Shown here piece by piece: positions 33,101 through 41,900 of a stretch of 64,000 bases of DNA. The translations under genes were made by a program, and so were the position numbers. How positions within the stretch are numbered: position 1 is the first letter of the stretch; the number at the start of each line of letters is the position of its first letter. Source of the stretch: Actinocrinis sp035946395 (GTDB lineage Bacteria > Actinomycetota > Actinomycetes > Streptomycetales > Catenulisporaceae); NCBI RefSeq assembly GCF_035946395.1, contig NZ_DASYZI010000373.1:29077-93076 (forward strand), read 5' to 3'. Under the pieces are notes generated by a model, which had not been told where the DNA came from, ran no database searches, and was given only the letters and a program-made list of their open reading frames with translations.

Positions 33101-34667
33101 CGTCGCCGGAGCACGGGAGAACAAACTCAAGGCCCTGCGGGTGCTCGGCAACCTCTACGCCGCACGTGGCCTGTATGCCGAAGCCGACACCTACCTGCGT
33201 AGCGCGGTGCAGATCGAGCCGACCGACGGCGAGCGGGACGCCTGGGCGCACTGCCTGCTCGCCCGCGCGAACCTGTTCGCGCGGCGCGGCGAATGGGCGC
33301 GCGCGAGGCAACTGGCGGCGCAGGCCGCGCAGGAAGCACGCCGGCTCAAGAACCTGCGGCTGCTCGCCACTGCCGCAGCGCTGGAGGTCTCGTGCGCCTT
33401 GCAGGACGCGGACGACGCCACGGCCATCGAGCGTGCCAGGGGCCTGCTGGAGACGGTCGCGCAGCTCGGCATGCCGTCCCTTCAGGCCACCGGCCGATCG
33501 AGGATCGCGATCCGCCTCGCCGGCGAGGGCAGATACGACGAAGCCCTGAGCGACGCCGTTGCGGCTGTGAGCCTAGCCGACCAGAGCTGCAACGACGCGC
33601 TGCGCGCGACGCTGCGCATGAACCTCGGGCACATCTACTGCGAGCTTGGCCGCCCGGCGGAAGCCGCCGAAGTGGGCAAGCAGGCCGCGCTGGCGTTCGA
33701 GCGGGCAGGCCAGTTCCAGGACGCGGCCGGGGCTGTGCTGCTCACTGGACGATGGATGCAGTTGGATCAGGCGCCTGACGTAGCCGAGCGCTTCGACCAA
33801 CTGGTGGACGAGGTAGGTTGCGGGCCCAAGGTCCGCGACGCCATCACCGCATACGGGACGCACGTGGGCGAGCTGGCCGGCGGTGTGGGGAAGGTGCGCG
33901 AAGGCGGCGCCGTGCACGTCGCCGACGAGGTGCGTGCGGCGATGGGGTCGCGCGATATCGGCCCGACGATCGAGCACCTGCTCGCCTCCGCAGTGCAGTG
34001 CGGCAAGTGCGGCCTGAGGATCGTGGCGGGCACGCCCGCCGAACTCGTTATCATCAGGGACGCACAGGCGGGCAGCGGTACGCTCTGCGTGACGCACAGC
34101 GACTGCCTCGAATCGCGAGTGATCGATGTCGCCGGGATGGAGCCGTCGTCCGTCTACAGCTGGACCGAGTGCGTCATCTGGCTTGGGGTGAGCGCGGCTG
34201 TCGTCATCGACTGCCAGGGCGGCGTGAGGGTCAACGAGGACGGTACAGTCACCGACCAGATCCTCGGCGGGCTGCGTGCACTGGGATTCAGCACTCTTGT
34301 GCCGCAGGATCTCGACGCGCCGTTCCCCAGGCTCGACAGCGAGAGCTCGCCTGGGAAGCTGCGCGCGCAACTCGTCGGAAGAGTGCTGCACATCGAACTC
34401 GACGGCCGGCCCGTCCACAAGCCGATCCCGCTCGACTTCAATGCGAAGTGGTACTCGTTCGCGCGTACTGGCCGGCTGCTGGCGATCTTCGGCCGTGACC
34501 TGCCGGGATCGTACGTCGACGAGCCGCGCCACCTGCGCCGCGCAGTGCGCCGCGAAGCAGCGGTCGGTGCCGTAATGCCGGTGACGATCGTGCCGCCACG
34601 ACGCAACGGGCCCTGCATCTGCAATCCGTCACGAGGGCTGAAATACAGGGATTGCTGCGGAAAGTAG
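30105..34667 (+). CDS. STAND NTPase with Mrr-like nuclease, TPRs and SEC-C tail (Avs-like)
   Basis: 1,520 residues, GTG start. Residues 1-170: restriction-endonuclease-like effector with GSDGGRD (35-41) and IVIQAKF (Q65, K67), the D and Q-x-K pattern of Mrr-type nucleases. Residues about 205-560: NB-ARC/STAND ATPase with GAPGIGKT (245-252), LILIDDV (321-327) and GHPLAL. Residues about 600-1230: helical tetratricopeptide-type repeats, the presumed sensor. Residues about 1290-1500: a unique domain with QCGKCGLR. The last 20 residues hold a SEC-C zinc motif (CIC, then DCCGK). The order nuclease, STAND, repeats is that of Avs antiviral NTPases, which oligomerise on phage proteins and cut DNA. The SEC-C tail and the domain before it are additions I have not seen described for Avs. 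Phage target unknown. Confidence 0.9.
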   Translation: MNYDLSRLGPDEFEHMTQALAKEMIGGGVEAYGDGSDGGRDAAYRGATSYPAPGPGAWNGYIVIQAKFRESTGGKPVAQWLNGHLARELRRWVARRDQGIEVPEYLIVSTNVELTSVAGVGGKDQVEKKLRSLIGQLGLPIRAWHIWDYVEICRFLDVCEGVRHAYAHLITPGDVLTKLEIATDKLAEAALSAEQTRAPSPPDELPAQRRFLVGRHTEAARCMELVDNRVPGEKPNSAVCLVVTGAPGIGKTALALHVAWQLRPTHDGGQVYVTCRGSVRDGEDLIDALLRSFDADVPLADMSAAQRTARLAQFIRRGRCLILIDDVPAEDALAQLLSIDGDYTVIATSRVKLSGLAGMIEYVDLEPLTPEGSTALVRQIVAEDRLSSGELSALSDICRGHPLALHIASSRIARRPLTSVAGYLRQLADPATGITALRIGDAAVGPVIELSYAVLSSAQQQLVRALGTLPHITVTPDVAAAAIAATYEEITAASIAEACGELDELVEYSLIEQVGDQRFAMHEILHRFARLKSAELDQAARVASVSNVCLLYAVRGDQALRLIAAGDTANGQAESKAEALRSFEDDLPGAMATTQMAHGMQLWDMVALLSGMLSPGLLLRGRWVTMEQLQRLLWSAGRHTGNLAWQAAAALNTGSALSRLGKTAQALEALAAGAEIARQDGNVELMALAMTQRCTIDLNLGDVSRALAILRDLANVWRRLGNDQALAIVLSHLAKAYEFKGDYRRAHQYVDNSRRVAERAGFANSLVDATASVEWHIAAMHGTGDLTAMAERRIEAARAIGDLEAEAAALGELAQHELIHGNTGEQIETALRSALEIYRATGDSRGTIRGLVLEGFLHARRGEIQAAYERYIEAGELAEQTGEVEQRIQIYLQLACLVADGGRSDEANELFGAAIELAVGSGSERMHMFALMRFADSLLIREDYHMSLEVSAEAVKYAEKSQDVETAGEIRIIHAEALFKTGSWRTAATLLEQEVERAGVAGARENKLKALRVLGNLYAARGLYAEADTYLRSAVQIEPTDGERDAWAHCLLARANLFARRGEWARARQLAAQAAQEARRLKNLRLLATAAALEVSCALQDADDATAIERARGLLETVAQLGMPSLQATGRSRIAIRLAGEGRYDEALSDAVAAVSLADQSCNDALRATLRMNLGHIYCELGRPAEAAEVGKQAALAFERAGQFQDAAGAVLLTGRWMQLDQAPDVAERFDQLVDEVGCGPKVRDAITAYGTHVGELAGGVGKVREGGAVHVADEVRAAMGSRDIGPTIEHLLASAVQCGKCGLRIVAGTPAELVIIRDAQAGSGTLCVTHSDCLESRVIDVAGMEPSSVYSWTECVIWLGVSAAVVIDCQGGVRVNEDGTVTDQILGGLRALGFSTLVPQDLDAPFPRLDSESSPGKLRAQLVGRVLHIELDGRPVHKPIPLDFNAKWYSFARTGRLLAIFGRDLPGSYVDEPRHLRRAVRREAAVGAVMPVTIVPPRRNGPCICNPSRGLKYRDCCGK

Positions 34668-35174
34668 GCGCAAATCCGTGTCCGCCTCGGCCCGTGCCGG
34701 AACGCAAACAGCTGCACCGGCCGTGACAGGCCGACCGACCGCTGCGGCGCGTTCCACCGTCAAGCACATCAGGACCCATATGCGGTGACCGGGCCGAGCG
34801 GGCAGCGGTGCCCCCACTTCGTACGCATTTTGAGCATGCATTGACATCCGGCTGCGCACCGGGCATACGACCGGCATCGGGTGAGCTCGGGTCGGGCTTG
34901 GCGAGCATCGGCCCGATAAACGCGTTCAGCAACAGAGGTCAGGCGGTACCGGCAACCACCGGCCAAGCGAAACGACACCACGCCCGTCACGGTCACGGGA
35001 CCATACGAGACCCGCTCGACGACTCCGCTGAACCACACCCAACACCGCGAGGACACCGTCAGCGAATCCCTAACGCAGGACTGCAACCAACTACAAGACC
35101 CAGCGCAGGATCACGGAAGCCAATATCAGGCGGGACAATAGAATGGGTGCCGAACTTAGCAGCCAGCGGGCGCC
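34668..35174. other. convergent gap without a supported gene
   Basis: 507 bases between the ends of the STAND and kinase genes. A plus-strand frame from 34808 crosses into the kinase gene and has no ribosome site. No strong terminator stem was found by eye. Confidence 0.5.
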
Positions 35175-37751
35175 CTACTGCTCCTCGGGTGCCGGTACTG
35201 TCGTGCTTGGCCGCCAGGTGGGCTGAGCGGCTACCGGACCGCGTCGGATCGGGAAATGCCAGAGGCCACGCCACAGTACGTGCTGCCACTCGGCCGGGTC
35301 TGCTCCCTCGGGAGGCGTCGGCGACCATCCGTCCAGATTCGTGCTGGTCATGCGCGTGCGGCTCTGCTTAGATTCCGGGAACTCGTGCTCGGCCAGCACT
35401 ACCTGCTCGATCGGGCGGTACTCGATTCCCGCCTGTGTGATGGCCCAGTCTTGGCCGTGGAGCTCATACATGGCGCCGTGCAGGCCCCATGGCGTGGACT
35501 GGTCGCGGCGCTTGTATGCGACGGCGAGCACGATCGCCTGGTGCAGGTCTCGGAAGATCTGTGCCCAGTTGATGGTCTTCGGACCATCCCAGCGATCCGC
35601 TGCTTGGAGCTTTGCATTGATCCGGCCGATCACTTCTTCCGGCTTCTCTGTCGAGTTCCAGTTCGCCTCGATGACCGGTGTCCCGCCACCGTGCTCGGAA
35701 TCGACGTACGCGCTGATGTTCAGGAATGTGCCACTCGGCGTCGAAAAGCGCCCGTCGCCCACGCTCTGCTGCCAGCTGAAGGTAATGTCGATCCTGGGTT
35801 CGAGGCTCGCGCGAAGCGTGACCTGCCCTTCTGCGAGAGCGCCTAGTTTGTTTGCAGTGGCCATCGCGCCCGCCACTGAGAAGAACGAAGCCTCCTCACG
35901 CAGCGCAGCGATGATGCGGTCTTCGTTTCGAACTTCCGAAGCGTTCTGTTCGTCGAGCAGTTTCTGGATCTCGTCGATGCGGTCGCTCGGCTGTTCCGAG
36001 TCGCCATCGACGGCCTCGATGGCGAGCAGGTCCAAGACGGCGTCGGCGTCCGCCTCAGTGGACATGCGCTCAACCACGGGGGGCAGGTTGTCGTTGTCCG
36101 GTCTCCACATGGCGGTGAGGCTCTCGGCCATGTGGCCCGTCGATTCGCCGGTCTCGTGATCCGTGAACTGCACGAGGCGCCAGCGCGGAACACCTGCGTC
36201 GCCGGTGCAGTAGAGATTGCCGACGATGCGCGACTGACCCGCTCGGACACGGTAGATCTCTGCCACCATCAGCAGGGGGCCTACCGGCGTTGATGCCTTG
36301 CTCAGCCCACCCAGATGTACTCGTAGCTCCGCGTCGCCGACCGCGAGTGAGAACTCGTCACCGTCTTCGGCTGCCGTCGCATCGAGAACGGCCCGCGTCG
36401 CCGAGTCTGTGACCCGTCGCCACAGCGCTGCGAAGGCAAGGCGCGCCTGGCGCTGAAGGCCGGAGTGCTCCTGGGCTTGCGCGACGAGAGCGCCAGTTTC
36501 GAGATCACGTTCGACCTGGCGCGCCCTGAGTGACTGAAGCCGCCGCTGTGCGTCGGACAGCGAGCTGGCCGATTGAAGCAACTCAACGATTCTGCGCGCA
36601 TCCGACGGTCTCGCGCCCGGGTCCTTGTGGAGCAGTTCGGCGACGGTCCGTCGTACCAGCGGGTCAGTGTTCTCGGGGAAGGCCGGGACCAGGGAAGCTT
36701 GGGCCTGACGCAGATCGTCACCGGTGATCGGGTGGCTTCCCGTGAGCGCTTCGAGAGCCGACAAGCCGAGGGCGTACATGTCGGACAACACCGTCTCGGG
36801 CTTCCCCTCATGCAACTCCGGCGCCCTGTACACCGCCGTGCCGCTGCCCACCCAGCTGACGGACGCAGTCGCCGCATCCAGGATCTTCGAGGTGCCGAAG
36901 TCGGCGAGGCACCAGCGCCCCTGGTACCACAGGATGTTGCGAGGCTTGATGTCGCGGTGCAGCACTCCGGCGACCACCAGTTCCTTCATCGCCTCCGCGA
37001 CATCCATCAGCACGTTCCTGACCTCGTCGGAGGTCAGTAGGCCGGCGTCGGCGATCCGATCGGCGAGGCTCTGGTCGGCCAGAGGCATCATCAGCAGCAG
37101 TTCGCCGTTCAGGTGGGCATAGTCGAGCACGGGAACCAGGTGCTTGCCCTTCGCGTCCCGCAACTGGCGGGCGATCTCGACCTCGCGTTCGGCTAACCTG
37201 GGTTCCTCTTTACGTCGCCTTTCGGTGTCCAGCCTGATGCGCACCTGCTTGACGGCCACGGGGCGGCCTTCGGCGTCTTGTCCGCGGAAGACCTGCGTCA
37301 GTGCACTGCCTTGCCCCAGTGTGTCCGCAGGGTTGTAGCGGTACTCGCGTCCCAGATCGCTGGAGAACTTCCGCATCGCGGTCTCGGACGCGGAGGAATC
37401 CTGGCCGTCGTCCCGCGTGAGCTGTTCAAGCCGCGCCACCACGGGGCTAAGCACAAGCCGAACACGCAGGACCTCCGACTCGGCTTCCCGGTACATCTGC
37501 TGCGGATCGACCGCGTTGTTGGCCAAGTCGCGGTGGCGTCGCGTGTCCAAGGCGTCGAGTTCCGCGGGTGTCCCGCCTGCCTCGCGAAGGAACTGCTCGG
37601 CCTGCGCGTGCCAGCTGAGGTACATGCGGCGCCCGTCCTCGGCACCGGTTGGCCCGTGGAAGCCGGACGACAGCAAATTCCGAGAGGTGAGGTCCTGTGT
37701 CTCGAAGAGCCGCAGCGCGTTCGAGGCTTGGTCGCGGGTAAGTGGGGCCAC
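35175..37751 (-). CDS. Ser/Thr protein kinase with large uncharacterised C-terminus
   Basis: 858 residues from a GTG at 37751-37749; a longer in-frame start at 37862 adds 37 poorly coding residues. The kinase domain spans about 140-410: LGQGSALTQVF (glycine loop), VAVKQVRIRL, HRDIKPRNILW (catalytic loop, about 263), DFGTSK (about 284), AVYRAPEL. There is no transmembrane segment or PASTA repeat, unlike housekeeping PknB types. The following 450 residues are alpha/beta and unlike any domain I know (for example INAKLQAADRWDGPKTINWA). It stands among defence genes, so an immunity kinase is plausible; by analogy, defence kinases phosphorylate host or phage proteins upon infection. Upstream are one small gene and one open frame on the same strand. 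Confidence 0.82.
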   Translation of the reverse strand: MAPLTRDQASNALRLFETQDLTSRNLLSSGFHGPTGAEDGRRMYLSWHAQAEQFLREAGGTPAELDALDTRRHRDLANNAVDPQQMYREAESEVLRVRLVLSPVVARLEQLTRDDGQDSSASETAMRKFSSDLGREYRYNPADTLGQGSALTQVFRGQDAEGRPVAVKQVRIRLDTERRRKEEPRLAEREVEIARQLRDAKGKHLVPVLDYAHLNGELLLMMPLADQSLADRIADAGLLTSDEVRNVLMDVAEAMKELVVAGVLHRDIKPRNILWYQGRWCLADFGTSKILDAATASVSWVGSGTAVYRAPELHEGKPETVLSDMYALGLSALEALTGSHPITGDDLRQAQASLVPAFPENTDPLVRRTVAELLHKDPGARPSDARRIVELLQSASSLSDAQRRLQSLRARQVERDLETGALVAQAQEHSGLQRQARLAFAALWRRVTDSATRAVLDATAAEDGDEFSLAVGDAELRVHLGGLSKASTPVGPLLMVAEIYRVRAGQSRIVGNLYCTGDAGVPRWRLVQFTDHETGESTGHMAESLTAMWRPDNDNLPPVVERMSTEADADAVLDLLAIEAVDGDSEQPSDRIDEIQKLLDEQNASEVRNEDRIIAALREEASFFSVAGAMATANKLGALAEGQVTLRASLEPRIDITFSWQQSVGDGRFSTPSGTFLNISAYVDSEHGGGTPVIEANWNSTEKPEEVIGRINAKLQAADRWDGPKTINWAQIFRDLHQAIVLAVAYKRRDQSTPWGLHGAMYELHGQDWAITQAGIEYRPIEQVVLAEHEFPESKQSRTRMTSTNLDGWSPTPPEGADPAEWQHVLWRGLWHFPIRRGPVAAQPTWRPSTTVPAPEEQ

Positions 37752-37789
37752 GGCACTATTGTGCCGGGCCGATGCTGGCCAACGCGGAA

Positions 37790-37981
37790 TCATGGGGCCG
37801 CGCGGCAGCCGCATTCCAAGATGATTCGGAGCGCCGCGCGGGCGTTGTACACCGCGTCCCACGCGCTGTGCAACTCGTGGGCGTGGTCCGGCGAGATGTC
37901 CTCGGCGTACTCCCGCCCGATCGTGGTGAGCTTGGCATCGAGATAGTCCAGCTCGAACGCAAGGGCGCGAACAGCTAGGTC
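37790..37981 (-). other. short coding-like frame without a usable start codon
   Basis: 64 codons ending in TGA at 37790, with strong actinomycete codon bias and a protein-like product (LAFELDYLDAKLTTIGREYA, then HELHSAWDAVYNARAALRII). The frame stays open further upstream, but no ATG, GTG or TTG occurs before it. Either a rare start, a decayed gene, or an error; it ends 39 bases before the kinase GTG. Confidence 0.4.
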
Positions 37982-38137
37982 CGTGTGGGCTGCCGAGGCG
38001 GGCGCGGCGATGGTGGGGGAATCAGCGGAAGGGATCGTCGGGAACAGTCCTGTTCGTAAGCTGGGAAAGGGCCGGGAAGCAGAAGGCCGACCGCGCAGTC
38101 CCGGGCGGGAGCCGACGCGGCCGGCCTGGGACGCAGG

Positions 38138-38545
38138 TCAGAAGCCCCACGGGGCCTCGTCGTATCCGGGTAGTTTGGAGATCGCCTGCTTGCGCAGTTG
38201 GCTGCTTAGGCGCTTGGCCTGGCTCTCTTCCCATCCGGGGTGTTCGCAGGACTGGTACTCGTAGCAGTCGATCAGCTTCAGGACGGTGACCGGGTTCTGG
38301 GCGAAGCGCGCGAATCTGTACAGGGCGTCGATCTCGTCGCCGTCGTGGTAGCGGTGGTTGACGGAGACGCGGTTCTCCTGCCACAGCAGGGCTCCGGCGC
38401 GGTCCGCGGTGTCCAGATTGAGGATGTGGGTCTGTGTGGGATCGACCGGGTCGGTCCAGCGGATCCATCCGCTGTCTCCCGGTCGCGGCAGTCCTGCCGT
38501 GACCATGGCGTCGATGTGTTGCTTCGTGACGACGAAGGCGCTCAT
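38138..38545 (-). CDS. actinomycete element-associated hypothetical protein
   Basis: 135 residues from the ATG at 38545-38543 (AAGGGA nine bases upstream). Contains LLWQENRVSVNHRYHDGDEI, CYEYQSCEHPGWEESQAKRL and KLPGYDEAPWGF, a recognisable pattern of small proteins on actinomycete mobile DNA whose function is unknown. First gene of the kinase-side set on the minus strand. Confidence 0.75.
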   Translation of the reverse strand: MSAFVVTKQHIDAMVTAGLPRPGDSGWIRWTDPVDPTQTHILNLDTADRAGALLWQENRVSVNHRYHDGDEIDALYRFARFAQNPVTVLKLIDCYEYQSCEHPGWEESQAKRLSSQLRKQAISKLPGYDEAPWGF

Positions 38546-38652
38546 GTCACCGTGTCCCTTCTCGCGGACCCCGGACTCGGGCGCGATTGGGCGTCCTGGG
38601 GCCGGAGCGGGGTATCTGACGCCGGGTCGCACACCAGGGCCGACGAGGACGG

Positions 38653-38697
38653 GTCACGGTGGAGCGCCAGAGCGCAGCGAGGCCGAACGACCGTGAC
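38653..38697 (-). other. stem-loop upstream of 38138-38545, possible diverged family 1 structure
   Basis: GTCACGG (38653-38659) pairs with CCGTGAC (38691-38697); inside, GCGC-CAGA-GCGC (38664-38675) and an AGCGCAGCGAGG segment recall the CGCAG loops of family 1. 107 bases upstream of the start, as for true copies, but hairpin 2 is not preserved. Confidence 0.4.
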
Positions 38698-38901
38698 GCG
38701 GCCGAGGGACCTGGTAGACCGGGGGCGGCAGAACCCGCCGCCCCGGGGACGTCACGCGCGTCCGGCGGGCTGTGGGGGAGGGCGCTCAACGGCGGGGCGG
38801 CAGCGCTCGCCTAGGTTGCGAGTGGGTGTCGGCGCCGAGCCCTATCGTTGAACTCAGAGCGTGAGAGGCGGCGTGTGCCAGCGCCAGTGGCAGGAGGACG
38901 G

Positions 38902-41900
38902 ATGGCGGAGGCGTTGCAGGGGGTGATGCTGGTCGGCGCCGAGATCAAGGGCTGGCATTGGTCGTTCCGCAACCAGCCGGACGATGACTTCGGTGTCGAC
39001 TGCCATGCAGAAGCTCCTGGCGCTGACTACGCCTCCGGCCGACTGGTCGGACTTCAGGTAAAGACCGGGAAAGCCAAGTACTTCAAGGTCCGGGCGAAAG
39101 ACGGATCAGGCTGGTACTACAGACCGGACACCAAGCCCGGAAAGCCGGACAAACACCTTCGCTACTGGCTGGAGCACGACCTTCCCTTGGTGGTGATCCT
39201 CGTTGATGAGACCACCAGGGAGATGTACTGGGTGGAGATCACCCTCGACCGGGTGATCTTCACGGGAGGCTCATGGAAGATCCTCGTGCCGGCCACGCAG
39301 CGGCTGGATGCCGGTGCACGGGAAGCATTCCTTGAACTGGCACTGCGGCCCCGAGCTGCTGTTCCAGACGTTCTCGCGACTGCGACTCGCTCGCTGCCGC
39401 CGTCGACGGCTCGGCTTCTGCGTAGCCTGCAACAAGTCGATCACTTCAAGGCCCTGCAACTGGCCGTGACTCTGTCACGTGCCCACGAGGACCCGAGCGG
39501 GACGGTCCAGACGCTTCTTAGCGGTGATCGCAAATTCCTGCGGGGGAAGGATGCGGGCAAGCTAAGCGCTGCGCTGGGAGCGTACGCCGCAGAACACCGG
39601 TGCCATGCGCTCGCAGCGCAGGCCTTCGAAGACGCAGCAACCCGGAACGCAGAACCTGCGCGCTTTCTCGTGCTGGCGGCTCAGTCTTTGGTGGGCGCCG
39701 GAGAGAAAGAGGCTGCACGCCGTGCCATCGCCGCCGCCGAAGAGGCCGGTGCATCAGCGCTGCTGTGTTTGTGGATTCGTCTGTTTGCCGACCATGAGGG
39801 GTTCGGCCATCCACAGGTCCCGGCACAGCTCCTCGACGAGTCCGTGTCTGAAGCCGAGGCCGAGCCGGTGCTCAGGTCCTTTCTGGGCGATGCTGCTCTG
39901 GCGGTGGGCAACCTTGAAAGTGCGGCCGAGCACTTCGAGACGGCCCTAGCGGTAGAGCCGGACAGTACGGGGCTACAGCTGGCGCTGGCTCAGGTCCTGC
40001 TCAACGGTGTCGCCGGCGACCGTTCGCTCCGGCCCAGCGCGGATCTTCGACGGGTGATCGAGCTGTGCACCACGGCGAGAGCGCAGCGGCTCGACTGGCA
40101 TGGTCCAAGCGAGGAACCTCTTGCCGCGTTGCTGCGTGCACACATGCTGGCCGGCGATTTTCAGGAAGCGGTACGACTGTCAACACCGCGCCCGGACGGC
40201 GATGCAACGACACGCGAGGCGTCAGGCGGCCTCGTTGCCTATCTGGGTATCAAGGCCGCGCTTGACCTCCGAGACCGCGACGCAGCCGTACGTATTGCAA
40301 GCGCGGTCGGTCCGGCCTCACAGTACGCTGACGCGATCCGGCTGATGCTCGACGATGCGGTGAACCCAGCTGCCGCGCAGGGCGAATGGCAGCGGATCGC
40401 CGACATGGCTCAAGACCTTGATCTGGTTGCGTCGGCCATTCACAAGCTTGCGTCGAGCGGGCAATGGCCCCTTCGGAGACTCGAAGAGCTCCGTTTATCC
40501 GGAGCGATGACGGCCGACGGCTATGAAATGATCCGCGCGCGCAGTGAGGCTGCGCGGGGCGAACTCGCCGCGGCACGACGCCGCCTGCGCGCGCTGTCGA
40601 CGCCGATGGCCGTCCAGACCCACGTGGAGCTCCTTGAGGCCGCGGGATCGCTGGACGAGGCACTGGAGGTGTGTACCAAAGGGCTGACTGACTTCAAGAC
40701 CGTTCATCTTGCGGCCAAGCAATGGAACCTGCTGATCAGCCTCGACCGCGCGCAGGAAGCGGAACGGCGCGCCGTCCAGATGCTCGGTCAGACCGGCATG
40801 TCGCCGATGGTGCGCGCCATGCTGCGGGCCTTCGTGATCGGCGCGGCGATGCAGAGGCACGAATGGCTCACGGTCGAGGAGCAGTGCCACGCGGCGCTCG
40901 ATGAGGACCCTGAAGAGGCAAGGTTCCAGTGGACGCTGATCGGCGCGGCCTACAACCAGCGTCAGTGGAACACTGCGTGGGCACGGCTGCGCGAGCTGAA
41001 CCCGACGATCGTCAGCCCGAACCACGCTTCGCTGTGGGTCGGGCTTCACGCCTTCTTCGGATTCAGCGAGGACGAGATGCGCGCCGCGCTCGGCTTCATC
41101 GAACGGTGGCCCGAGCGCTACGAACTGCACGCGCAGGTGATCGGGACCTTGCTCAGCTGCGGGAACAAGGTCAACGCGGACGGCAAGTTCATCCTTCCCA
41201 CGGAATCCGAGGACCTGGTGCAGCTCTTCCAGGCGGCGCTACAGCAGTTCCTCGACCGCGGTTCGGACGGTCTGCATGCATTCACCGGGTCGCTGGAAGA
41301 ACTCCTCGACTCGACCAGGTCGCGGCTTCTCGGACAGGCGCCCGTCGACCTGTTTGTCCAGGAGATGGTGCGACAGGGCGCGACGCCGGTGCAAGCCGTG
41401 TGCGCCGCTCAGCGCCGCTCCTATACCCGATCCCTCATGGAAAGATCGTTCGGGCCGATCAACGCGGTCACGAGCGCGCTCGGCGAGTTCGACCGCGAAG
41501 TCCAGGAAGCGTCGGCAGCGCTCGACGGCACCGTTGTGATCGAGACCAGCGCTCTGATCGTGGCGGCTGAGCTTCGCGACCGCTGGCCGCGACTGCGAGG
41601 GGCGTTCACCGACTGCGTCATCGACGACGACGTGCGCTTCGACTGCCTGACCACCTGCGCGAACATTCGACAGGCACCAGATACTGTCGCCTACCTCTCC
41701 GTCGACTTCCATCGCCGCGAACTGCTCTACACCCAGCGCAGTCAGGGAGAGCTCTCCAGACTGGCCGTGCGCGCCAACAACCTCGAAGCCTTCTTGGCAA
41801 GTCTCGGTTCACACGCTCATGCAATTGAACCGTCACCCGATACGGCGCAGCAGCCGTGGGGTCGTGCGGTTCAGACCGCGACGGCGCGCGGCGCTGCGCT

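Noticed and set aside
34808..35371. 187-codon plus-strand gene after the STAND gene
   Set aside because: Overlaps the kinase 3' end antisense, no ribosome site, Arg/Pro/Ser-biased.
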